From Strigomonas culicis (taxonomy: Eukaryota; Euglenozoa; Kinetoplastea; Trypanosomatida; Trypanosomatidae), in assembly GCA_000482145.1 (NCBI GenBank), contig AUXH01000222.1:1-27108 (forward strand): 27,108 nt of DNA, given 5' to 3'. Below the pieces are notes generated by a model. It was given only the letters and a program-made list of their open reading frames with translations, searched no databases and was not told the origin of the DNA. This document shows positions 14,417-24,665 of this stretch, piece after piece. Both the position numbers and the translations under genes were made by a program. Numbering within the stretch: position 1 is the stretch's first letter; every line of letters begins with the position of its first letter.

Positions 14417-15088
14417 TTATAGATTCGCCGAAGGTAAGAACACCTTCTTTTTGTTATTAGCGCGAATGACGTGTTTAACTTGGCGACGAAGCGACTTGTA
14501 CACTCTCCGAATGGATCCATTAGCATCCACAATGATGGCAATGTCTTTGTAAAAGGTCACCAGCTCATTCTTTTGCTTGTTGTAAATCATCATCCTATGG
14601 TCGTGTCGCTCCTTCGTATCGTCTGAGCGAATTTGGAGCCGGTCGATCACCTCCGGCGGCGGCGGATCGCACTGCAAGTTGTAGATCTTCTGCGTCACCG
14701 GGTCGACGCGGCGACTAAGGCACCGCTGCAGCAGCTTCTGCCCGTCGACGCTCAGCACCAACATGAGGTCGAACTTGAATCCACGCTTCGCAATCGCCTT
14801 GGCCTGTTGCAGGGTGCGCGGGAAGCCGTCCAGCAGGACACCGGTCTGCACCGCGTTCGGCTGCGTGAGGAACTTGTAGACAATGTCGACCACAAGGTCA
14901 TCCGGGATGAGGTTGCCCTCCGCCATGATGGCCTTGCACTGCAGACCGAGCGGTGTGCGTCGCTGCACCTCATCGCGTAGCAAGGACCCTACGCTAAGGT
15001 GGGTGAAGCCGTACTCGGCGACGAGCAGATCGCTAATGGTGCCCTTCCCGCTTCCAGGCGCACCGAAGAGAATAATATTGCACGGCAT
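14417..15088 (-). CDS. Adenylate kinase
   Basis: This 223-residue nucleoside monophosphate kinase interconverts ATP plus AMP and two ADP. The P-loop is GAPGSGKGT at 9-17. The AMP-binding block THLSVGSLLRDE lies at 29-40, the DGFPRT motif at 87-92, a LID region with RRVDP at 126-130 runs to about 160 (no zinc-binding Cys set, so the zinc-free type), and RSDDTKERH lies at 154-162. Length and motif order fit the family. The start at 15088 places the P-loop at the usual distance from the N-terminus, with no targeting extension. The C-terminus is basic and ends in ANL, which only loosely resembles a glycosomal PTS1, so localisation is uncertain. Trypanosomatids have several adenylate kinase paralogues and I cannot say which this is. 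Confidence 0.95.
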   Translation of the reverse strand: MPCNIILFGAPGSGKGTISDLLVAEYGFTHLSVGSLLRDEVQRRTPLGLQCKAIMAEGNLIPDDLVVDIVYKFLTQPNAVQTGVLLDGFPRTLQQAKAIAKRGFKFDLMLVLSVDGQKLLQRCLSRRVDPVTQKIYNLQCDPPPPEVIDRLQIRSDDTKERHDHRMMIYNKQKNELVTFYKDIAIIVDANGSIRRVYKSLRRQVKHVIRANNKKKVFLPSANL

Positions 15089-15850
15089 TATAAAAGAGAA
15101 GATAGAGCGGAGAGAATTAAATGCTCTCTTGGAAGAGACTGTGTATGCGTATGCTTCCTTGTTGCGGCTACTGTGAAACGTTCACGTACACCTACTATAA
15201 ACTAAAAAAAAAAGGAACTTGCAGAAGACAGGCAAAAGAGAAAGACATGATGATGTATAACGAAAGAGCAGAGGAGAACAAAAAAAAGAATGGAAGTGGG
15301 ACTACACTCTAGTATTGCAATTAAAGTACCTCTTTTCTTTGTTTGTTTTCGGACCAACTCATCAAACACTTCAGTACATGCGGTGTATATGCCTTTATTT
15401 GCATACAGACTAGCGCGGTTCAAAAATGGCGTTTCCTCTATTATTCTTCCTTTTCCTTTTATTTTCCTTTTGTATCTTCCCCTAAACCACGTCGAGTCAA
15501 ATTCTATGATTCTCTAGTTGTTGTAAGCACAATGCAGGGTCAAAAGGCAAAAAAAAAAAAACAGGAGAGAAAAATAATAAAGAAAACCAAAATTGACATA
15601 TATAATAGGTAAATAAATTCTGTTTAATATCTGTTCTTTTTTCTCTCTCACTCCTTTTCCTTGATGGAGTTGTCCGTATTGCTGTTTTTTTTTCTTTTCT
15701 TGGATCACGAAGGAAAACAACGCTAAACAGAAAACAAAAAGAAGAAAAGGAACTGATAATAGATCACTCATTGTACGAAACAACGAGTCTTCTTGCACCG
15801 TTACTGTAATCCTTGTTCGTTCTCTCTCTTCTTGATGTTTTTTTTTTCCC
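15089..15850. other. Intergenic spacer, 762 bp
   Basis: This is the long 3' UTR of VCP plus the adenylate kinase leader. The last AG upstream of the ADK start is at plus 15124-15125, giving a 35-nt leader, although its pyrimidine tract is weak. The rest is A- and T-rich low-complexity sequence. Frames at 15202-15423 (minus) and 15343-15612 (plus) lack protein-like composition. No gene was found. Confidence 0.55.
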
Positions 15851-18692
<2,842 letters not shown>

Positions 18693-20120
18693 TCAACCAT
18701 TCGGACCTCCTTCTCTATGCCGCAGATACTGCTCGACCGCCTCAACGGGTAGTTCCTTGTATTGAATGGAAAAAAAGCGGTTGGTGGTTTTGTGGCAAAC
18801 AATATGCGTTCTATCCGCGCTCGGCATCTTGGTCCACCACCCGTCCGGGAGCGGCCGTCCCAACAGCGGTGCGATGCGGTCTCCTTTCGGTGGGACACTG
18901 TACTCGAACGGTCTTCCGTCCGCGTGGCTGCCGCGGATGTGCACCTGCACCCGACGGTCGGGCCGCCGCGCGTCCTGCTCCAGCAGCACCTCGGCCACCG
19001 CCTGGCCACGCGAGTTGTCCGCCGCGCAATAGGAGTTGTCCGCGACGATCACGAAGCCACCTTGCTCGGTCGCCACCAGTGTGGGCGAGTCGCCCGTCGG
19101 CTGGTGGCCACAGCACACCGTATCGATCCCGTTGTCAAACAGGTACTGCCCAGCCTCGCGGTCGATGGGACAGAGCGTTGTCGGGTTGATGGGACTGTTC
19201 ACCATGACGGAGTAGAGAACGGGGGTGTAGCGGTAGGCAAAGGAGCGGAGGTACTCGCCACCCGTGCGGCTGCCGTCCGGCGCGCGGTGCGGGTGCGCTA
19301 CCCACTCCTCAAAGCCCTCCCGCGTGAGTCGGTTCAACGCCGCAACCCACTCCGGCGCGCTCGCGTGCATCGTCCCCGGCAAGAGCGCCGTCGCGCTGTA
19401 CGCCGCCGCGGCGGAGAAGGGGTACGGGCAGTAACCCACGTTCTGCCACGTGACGCCGCCGTGGACAAAGAGGCTCCGCCCAATGAGTGCCGCCATCTGG
19501 CCCTGCTGCAGGTACCGGTACACCATGCCGCCCTCCGCCGCCGCCGACGCCATGAAGTGCTCGATGACCTCCTCGTCCGTCACGGCACCGGTGTCGCAGC
19601 GGCGGCGCTGTGCGATCTCGGCGCGGCGGTCCTCGAACACGTTCGGGGAGCCCATGCGGCACCGAAACAGCCACTTCATGAACGTGGGCATCGTCGTCCG
19701 AGGAGGCAGGCCCTGCTTCTCGAGGTACTCCGCGTAGCCCATGGCCCGCTGCTGGATGGGCGACTCCACGGCGTACACGGCACGATGCGCCTCCGCCGGC
19801 GACAGCCGCTCCAAGTGGCGGTCGAGGGAGGTGCGAAAGACCATCTTGTTCACGTCTCGATTGCCCAAGATGAGGTGCACGCGCTCCGGGTAGTCCGCCT
19901 TCAGCTGGAGGAGCGCGTCGCTCAGCGCCCAGTCACCGCCGCCGAGGTCAAAGCTGTCGCCGCCAAAAACAAAGTGCGAGTCAGCACCCCTCAAGCGGTA
20001 TTTCCCGTTGTCGCGGGTGACCACGCGACTCATGTCTACAAAGCGGTTGAAGTACCTGAAGTCTCCCTCCACGTCCGTCAGGTAAGAAATCAGATAGCGC
20101 CTTAACAAGGTGCATTTCAT
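18693..20120 (-). CDS. Calcineurin-like metallophosphoesterase, DxEGD type
   Basis: This is a 475-residue protein with the ordered metal-binding motifs of the calcineurin-like phosphoesterase fold. They are LTDVEGDFRYF (D16, E18 and D20 in place of the usual DxH), FVFGGDSFDLGGGD (D55 and D58), LILGNRDVNK (86-89, Arg where most families have His in GNHD), LFVHGGVTW at about 220, and CCGHQPTGDSP at about 340. A long helical insert separates GNRD from the HGG block. I see no signal peptide or membrane segment; the N-terminus is short and starts almost in the first catalytic strand. Related DxEG phosphoesterases exist in protists and fungi and are mostly uncharacterised. The substrate (nucleotide, diadenosine compound or phosphoprotein) cannot be read from sequence. 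Confidence 0.85.
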   Translation of the reverse strand: MKCTLLRRYLISYLTDVEGDFRYFNRFVDMSRVVTRDNGKYRLRGADSHFVFGGDSFDLGGGDWALSDALLQLKADYPERVHLILGNRDVNKMVFRTSLDRHLERLSPAEAHRAVYAVESPIQQRAMGYAEYLEKQGLPPRTTMPTFMKWLFRCRMGSPNVFEDRRAEIAQRRRCDTGAVTDEEVIEHFMASAAAEGGMVYRYLQQGQMAALIGRSLFVHGGVTWQNVGYCPYPFSAAAAYSATALLPGTMHASAPEWVAALNRLTREGFEEWVAHPHRAPDGSRTGGEYLRSFAYRYTPVLYSVMVNSPINPTTLCPIDREAGQYLFDNGIDTVCCGHQPTGDSPTLVATEQGGFVIVADNSYCAADNSRGQAVAEVLLEQDARRPDRRVQVHIRGSHADGRPFEYSVPPKGDRIAPLLGRPLPDGWWTKMPSADRTHIVCHKTTNRFFSIQYKELPVEAVEQYLRHREGGPNG

Positions 20121-20536
20121 GTTCGGTCAGCTGCCCTTGCACCAAGGACAAGAGACGTCACTCAGTGGAGATGAAAATGACGGAATAGAGCGTTGACAGG
20201 GCACAAGCCTGAGGGGCGGAACTAACTCTATGAGACACTAATAAACAGAATAGAATACCAGAGAAGCAGAAGGATAAAAGAAGAAAGAACATATCATACA
20301 AAACCAAAAAAAAAGATACAACTATTTTATTATTCATGCAATATCGGGTCAACAGGCAGTATAAAAAGCGCTTTTTTTTTCTCTTTAAGTGAAAAACAAA
20401 AACAAGAAAAAAAAACTAACAGCAACAACAACAAAAACAAAGCTAATGAAGCAACCCACAAGTCTATTGGAAGTCAACAAAGTGTTCCTCTTTTTTATTC
20501 ATTGTGTGTGTGTGTGTGTGTGTGTCATCCGTTCCG
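20121..20536. other. Intergenic spacer, 416 bp
   Basis: This spacer holds the 3' UTR of the amino-acid transporter and the leader of the phosphoesterase gene. Candidate acceptor AGs on the minus strand are at plus 20161-20162 and 20131-20132. It has A-rich runs at 20300-20450 and a (TG)n tract at 20503-20525. No gene was found. Confidence 0.6.
20503..20525. repeat. (TG)n microsatellite
   Basis: About 23 bp of TG repeat lie 11 bp beyond the stop codon of the amino-acid transporter (20537-20539). Confidence 0.9.
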
Positions 20537-22228
20537 TTAAGTGCCCGTGAGAACGGACCGTATCGTGTAATACATGCCACCCACCCAAACCACAAGAGCC
20601 AGTAGCAAATAGGCGTAGCACTTGATCTTCTTGACGTTGTACGGCGGCTTGAAAATGAGCAGCAAGAAGTGAAAGCTAGAGTAGTTCTCCCGCTCGCCGT
20701 CGAGGGCAGCTGGACCCAGCAGCGCCAGCAGCGCCGGCAAGGTGATCATCAAGTGCACGCCTACAAAGGCGCCCAGGAAGCTCGCGAACAGGTTGATCGT
20801 CTCCTGGCCAATCGAGGCAGCGGCCACGCCGAACGCAATGTTCAGCACCACCCGCATCAGGTTCGCCCGCGTGGAGCCATCCTGGATGTCCAGCGACTTG
20901 TCGACGAGCTGAATAGCGGGAATGAACTGGATCGGGTACCCGAAGAGCAGGCTCAGACCCAGGAGGCACTGCATGACATTCTTGATGAGCGAGGGGGGGA
21001 GCGCCTGGACGACGGAGTTCGTGAGGACAGCGCCGTAGGCCATGTAGCCAAGCACGCCAAAAACAATGTAGAGAATGACGACCCCCGTCAGCGTGTACTT
21101 CACGACGACCCGAAAGCGCGGCCGATCGTTGGGCGCAACACTGTTTTCCACGGGCAGCACGATGCCGATTCCTTCCAAGGAGAACATGTGGCCGGAGAGG
21201 AAGACGAGAATGCGCGCTGTCGGCACACACATGAAAACGTCCGGGCCGAACCCAAACTGAGATAAGTTCTGTATGTCCACCGCGGTGGTGCCGCAAAGGA
21301 CAAGCCCCACAAAGACGCCCGCCACCATCGATGCGTAGGCGAGGATGTCCATCCGATTGCTGAGAAACGTCATGGGCGTTACGAGGAGGATGGACAGTGC
21401 GACAAAGAAGCTGTAGAAGGCACCACCCGCAAACAGCGACGAGAAGATGGCCGACGCGTACTGGAAGTACATGATGCAGAAGCCGAATTGTGTGAAGATG
21501 AGCGAGAACTTCGTCAACTGCTGGAAGAAGTCGCCAAGCACAAAGCCCACGACGGCAGGGTACGTTTTGATCTCCGCGTGGTTGATGGCAAGCTTGGTGC
21601 GCAGCAGCACCGACACGCAGTCAATCATGATGGCCCCCAGGAGCGCCACGACAATGGGCCCGAGAATGAACCCGGCGTCGTTGTAGAAGGTGGGCAGCAG
21701 GAAAACGCCAGCACCGACGTTGCCCTTAAACACGTGAAAAACGGCGCGTGCTAGAGTGGCGTGGTCGCCGCGATGCTGCGCGAAGGAAGCGTTGCTCACA
21801 AACGAGAGGTCGAGCGCAAAGCTGTTGTACGCCAGCTCCGGGTGCCGGTCGTCCTCTTGATTATAAATGCTCTCTGGCTCATCCGCGTCATCCATCGAGG
21901 ACGTGTAGTTCGGATACTTCTTGTTCTTCAGTGGTGACTCGTTGTTTTCGTTGCCGTGCGGTGGGTCCGTCTTTCCCGGCACGGGGGGCGTCGTGCCCAC
22001 CGCCGCGCCGCTGCTTTTGGGACTGTGGGAGCTACCGGACGCATGCGGGCTGCTCTGCTTGGAGAGCGCTTGCTCCTCTCTCGTGGCGTGTACCACGGTC
22101 GTCGGCGGCGGCGCGAGCTCACCGGCGGAGCCGGAGTGGGACACCGGTTTGGTCCCGACGGAGGTCGCCGCACTCGTCCCCTTGGGCGTACTGCCGTTCG
22201 ACCCCCTGTCGCTGTCACGCTTGCTCAT
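20537..22228 (-). CDS. Amino-acid transporter, AAAP family (SLC36/AVT-like)
   Basis: This is a 563-residue membrane protein. Residues 1-150 are hydrophilic, Ser/Thr/Pro-rich and probably cytosolic. The first transmembrane block at about 162-190 is the family signature (ARAVFHVFKGNVGAGVFLLP). About ten further hydrophobic segments follow to the C-terminus, including SLIFTQFGFCIMYFQYASAI, ILLVTPMTFLSNRMDILAYA, LSGHMFSLEGIGIVLPVENS and VILYIVFGVLGYMAYGAVL. The total is consistent with the 11-helix AAAP topology. Trypanosomatids encode a large family of these secondary transporters at the plasma membrane or in acidic organelles; the substrate cannot be predicted by eye. The start ATG 22228 is the first ATG after a good acceptor at 22322-22323. 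Confidence 0.92.
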   Translation of the reverse strand: MSKRDSDRGSNGSTPKGTSAATSVGTKPVSHSGSAGELAPPPTTVVHATREEQALSKQSSPHASGSSHSPKSSGAAVGTTPPVPGKTDPPHGNENNESPLKNKKYPNYTSSMDDADEPESIYNQEDDRHPELAYNSFALDLSFVSNASFAQHRGDHATLARAVFHVFKGNVGAGVFLLPTFYNDAGFILGPIVVALLGAIMIDCVSVLLRTKLAINHAEIKTYPAVVGFVLGDFFQQLTKFSLIFTQFGFCIMYFQYASAIFSSLFAGGAFYSFFVALSILLVTPMTFLSNRMDILAYASMVAGVFVGLVLCGTTAVDIQNLSQFGFGPDVFMCVPTARILVFLSGHMFSLEGIGIVLPVENSVAPNDRPRFRVVVKYTLTGVVILYIVFGVLGYMAYGAVLTNSVVQALPPSLIKNVMQCLLGLSLLFGYPIQFIPAIQLVDKSLDIQDGSTRANLMRVVLNIAFGVAAASIGQETINLFASFLGAFVGVHLMITLPALLALLGPAALDGERENYSSFHFLLLIFKPPYNVKKIKCYAYLLLALVVWVGGMYYTIRSVLTGT

Positions 22229-22695
22229 GCACTCTTTTCTTTCTATACGTGTCTCTTTTTGACGGCGTGGAACGCAAGCACGAGCACCGTGTTCGACTGG
22301 TGAACAACTGATTCAATAATTCTGTGGAGTGGCAAAGGAAGTCAGAGCGAGAGGAGGAGAGAAAAACGACAATCCTATAAAACAGCTCATGTGTATACTA
22401 TTCGTCGCAACTGTGTTGAGTTCGCATGACGTAATATATATATAAGAATATCACGACGTCCAAGGTACTTCACATTGATATCCTTTTGTTCCTCATCTTC
22501 CTTATAAAAGAGAAGAGTTGAAGATGGTCTGTGGAATTCCACTCTACAAGCGTATTACAAAACTGTACATTTTTTTTACTATTTTACAACTATATTTTAT
22601 TCTGTATCTCACATATTAGCGGTTCTAGTTGAGTGCATCTAGACTCTTCATATCGCGTTGCTTCATCATAAGCATTCTTCTAGCTTGTTTGTCTC
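22229..22695. other. Intergenic spacer, 467 bp
   Basis: This spacer holds the 3' UTR of the protease-like/armadillo gene and the leader of the transporter gene. It is AT-rich around 22430-22620. No further gene was found. Confidence 0.6.
22322..22368 (-). promoter_or_regulatory. Predicted trans-splice acceptor for the amino-acid transporter
   Basis: On the minus strand a pyrimidine tract (plus 22331-22368) is followed by CACAG, with AG at plus 22322-22323, leaving a 93-nt leader without an upstream ATG. Confidence 0.7.
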
Positions 22696-24378
22696 CTAGC
22701 TGGGCGGGATTGAGGCCACCAGGGCAGGCAGAGACAGCTGAAACACCAGCTGGCAGCTTTCATGCTTCAGGATGAGCGTCCTAATGCCGACGTTGTTGCC
22801 GAGCCCCCAGAGCGCGCGGTTGCCTTGTACGAGGATCGAGCTGTAGGTCCTGTACTCCAGCATGACCTGAATAATGAGGTCAATGACGCGGTTCGGTGAA
22901 CAGTCAATGTTGACGGAGGAGGCAAACATCTCGGTCGCGACCCGATTCTCCGCGACCTCGCCGATGAAGAACATCAGCACCTCCATCAGAAACACCTGCC
23001 GATGATGTTTCTCGATCATGTTGGCGATGTGCTCAAAAATCTGGTCCTTCACAAGGCTCTCCGCGAACGCACTGTTGCACTGCATCAGCGAGGTGAAGAG
23101 CAAAAAGCTGTACTTTTGAAAGATAACCACCTTACTGAATGGCTTCAGTGCCGCCTTCAGAATGGGCAGCACGCGCTCGCCAACGCCGTTGGAGATGAGC
23201 AAGGTGGAGGACGGCATGGAGGCGATGTTGTGCAGCAACACCGCACCAAACTCGAGAATGGTCTCCTCTTCCGGGAATCGCTCCATCGACGCGATGATCA
23301 CCTCGACCCCGTTGTTGTCGACGAGCTGGTTGAGGCAGGACTCATTGCCGATGCTCAAGTTCCACAGGGCGCGCAGCCCGAGTCGAATGAGCTCCACGTC
23401 TTGCGGGAAGGCGCTCATGTTTTGCAAGATGACAGCAATACTGCCGCACTGCAGGATCTGCGGGATCAGCGACGACACGCTCGTCAAATCGCAGAGCCGG
23501 CGGGCCGCGTTGCGCACCATGTTCTCGTTGCGGAAGTTGGTCATGATGAGCACAATACGCGAGATGTCCTTGTCCACGAACCACGTGTCCCACACCTCCT
23601 CAAACGAGCTCCGCTGGGGCAGACGGGACAGCTGCGCGTTCGCGAAGAGGTGCTTCACGATGCTCGGGAGGGACAGTACGCGGTTCACAAAACCTTCAAC
23701 GTCCGTCCGGTACTGCGACTGGACCCCAATAAGCTGCCCGTTGTCGTTGAAGCAAGGGCACCCCCCGGTCTCCGCCGTCCCGTTCGTCTTCAGATAGTAG
23801 AGATCATTGCGGCAGCGCAGGACCTCTTCAAAGCGCTTTTCCTCCACACCCACACGAAGCGTGACGTTCGCCAGCGGCTCCCGCAGCGCGCTCCTGTCAT
23901 CGGGGAGCAGATGGGAGGAGCCCGCCGGGAAGGAAAGGGCCTCCGCGTCCCTCTTGACGGGGGAGAACTCGGCTGTGGCGTCTACGGTGTGTTGCACAAT
24001 CAACACAATGTCGCCCTCGCTGACCGCGGGCCACTCCTTGCTGACTAACGGAATTTCGACGGGGGTGATGTTGATGATGGGCTCCTCGTCGCACGCGATG
24101 AGGCAGTAATCCATGTACTCGGGGTACTTGGCCGCAAAGAAAACCTTTTGCGGCAGCAGACGCGTGAGTATGGTGCGTTTCTTGCTGGTTTCAAAAAACA
24201 CAGCTGCGAGGTTCGTCGCCTTGAGAAGGGAGCCGACGACGCGTTGTGAGGTCAGCAGCAGACCGGGTGCCACCAGAAAGGCCGTCCCGTGTGTCGCACC
24301 GGTGTTCAGGTTGGCTATACGGCAGACGGCCGGGATAGTAAGTCGAGCATTTTCGCTCGTGGGCATTATAGTAGCCAT
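22696..24378 (-). CDS. Degenerate trypsin-like domain fused to armadillo-type repeats
   Basis: This protein has 560 residues from ATG 24378. The frame extends to a TTG at 24459, but the acceptor at 24413-24414 makes 24378 the first ATG. Residues 15-250 look like a chymotrypsin/HtrA-type fold: HGTAFLVAPGLLLTSQRVV at 30-48, the D90 block YMDYCLIAC, and ETGGCPCFNDNGQLIGVQ at 203-220. Aligned with active members (LTxxHVV, DxA, GNSGGP), the catalytic His is Arg46 and the Ser is Gly205; only the Asp remains, so it is probably an inactive protease. Residues about 265-555 form helical armadillo-like repeats (LRALWNLSIGNESCLNQLVD, LEFGAVLLHNIASM, GNRALWGLGNNVGIRTLIL). A scaffold role is inferred. No signal peptide. 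Confidence 0.75.
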   Translation of the reverse strand: MATIMPTSENARLTIPAVCRIANLNTGATHGTAFLVAPGLLLTSQRVVGSLLKATNLAAVFFETSKKRTILTRLLPQKVFFAAKYPEYMDYCLIACDEEPIINITPVEIPLVSKEWPAVSEGDIVLIVQHTVDATAEFSPVKRDAEALSFPAGSSHLLPDDRSALREPLANVTLRVGVEEKRFEEVLRCRNDLYYLKTNGTAETGGCPCFNDNGQLIGVQSQYRTDVEGFVNRVLSLPSIVKHLFANAQLSRLPQRSSFEEVWDTWFVDKDISRIVLIMTNFRNENMVRNAARRLCDLTSVSSLIPQILQCGSIAVILQNMSAFPQDVELIRLGLRALWNLSIGNESCLNQLVDNNGVEVIIASMERFPEEETILEFGAVLLHNIASMPSSTLLISNGVGERVLPILKAALKPFSKVVIFQKYSFLLFTSLMQCNSAFAESLVKDQIFEHIANMIEKHHRQVFLMEVLMFFIGEVAENRVATEMFASSVNIDCSPNRVIDLIIQVMLEYRTYSSILVQGNRALWGLGNNVGIRTLILKHESCQLVFQLSLPALVASIPPS

Positions 24379-24412
24379 GAGATCGATCGTGAGAAGAGAA
24401 GAAAAAAGAAGA

Positions 24413-24448
24413 CTACAATCAAATAAGATGAAGACAAAGAAGAAGTTA
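24413..24448 (-). promoter_or_regulatory. Predicted trans-splice acceptor for the protease-like/armadillo gene
   Basis: On the minus strand a CTT-rich tract (plus 24421-24448) ends in TTGTAG, with AG at plus 24413-24414, giving a 34-nt leader and first ATG at 24378. Confidence 0.65.
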
Positions 24449-24665
24449 AGTGGAAGCAAGAACCAAAAATTGGATGATATGACCAGTTAACTCTGGTAGT
24501 AAAGAAGTGTGCCTTTTACATCTATGTTTGAGTAGAGCATTACAAAAGGATTGAATGCAATGTCGAAACTTCTGCAATAGAGCGAAAAAACAAGAACAAC
24601 AACAACACACAGAGGAAAAAAAAAAACAGCACGCATAAGTACAATGTAGTTAAGGGTCTTTGCAA

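Noticed and set aside
18762..20105. A 447-codon plus-strand frame opposite the metallophosphoesterase
   Set aside because: The opposite strand carries all phosphoesterase motifs; this frame is Arg/His/Val-rich and has no recognisable features.
23002..24048. A 348-codon plus-strand frame opposite the protease-like/armadillo gene
   Set aside because: It is an antisense shadow with skewed composition, and it would run against the direction of the surrounding array.
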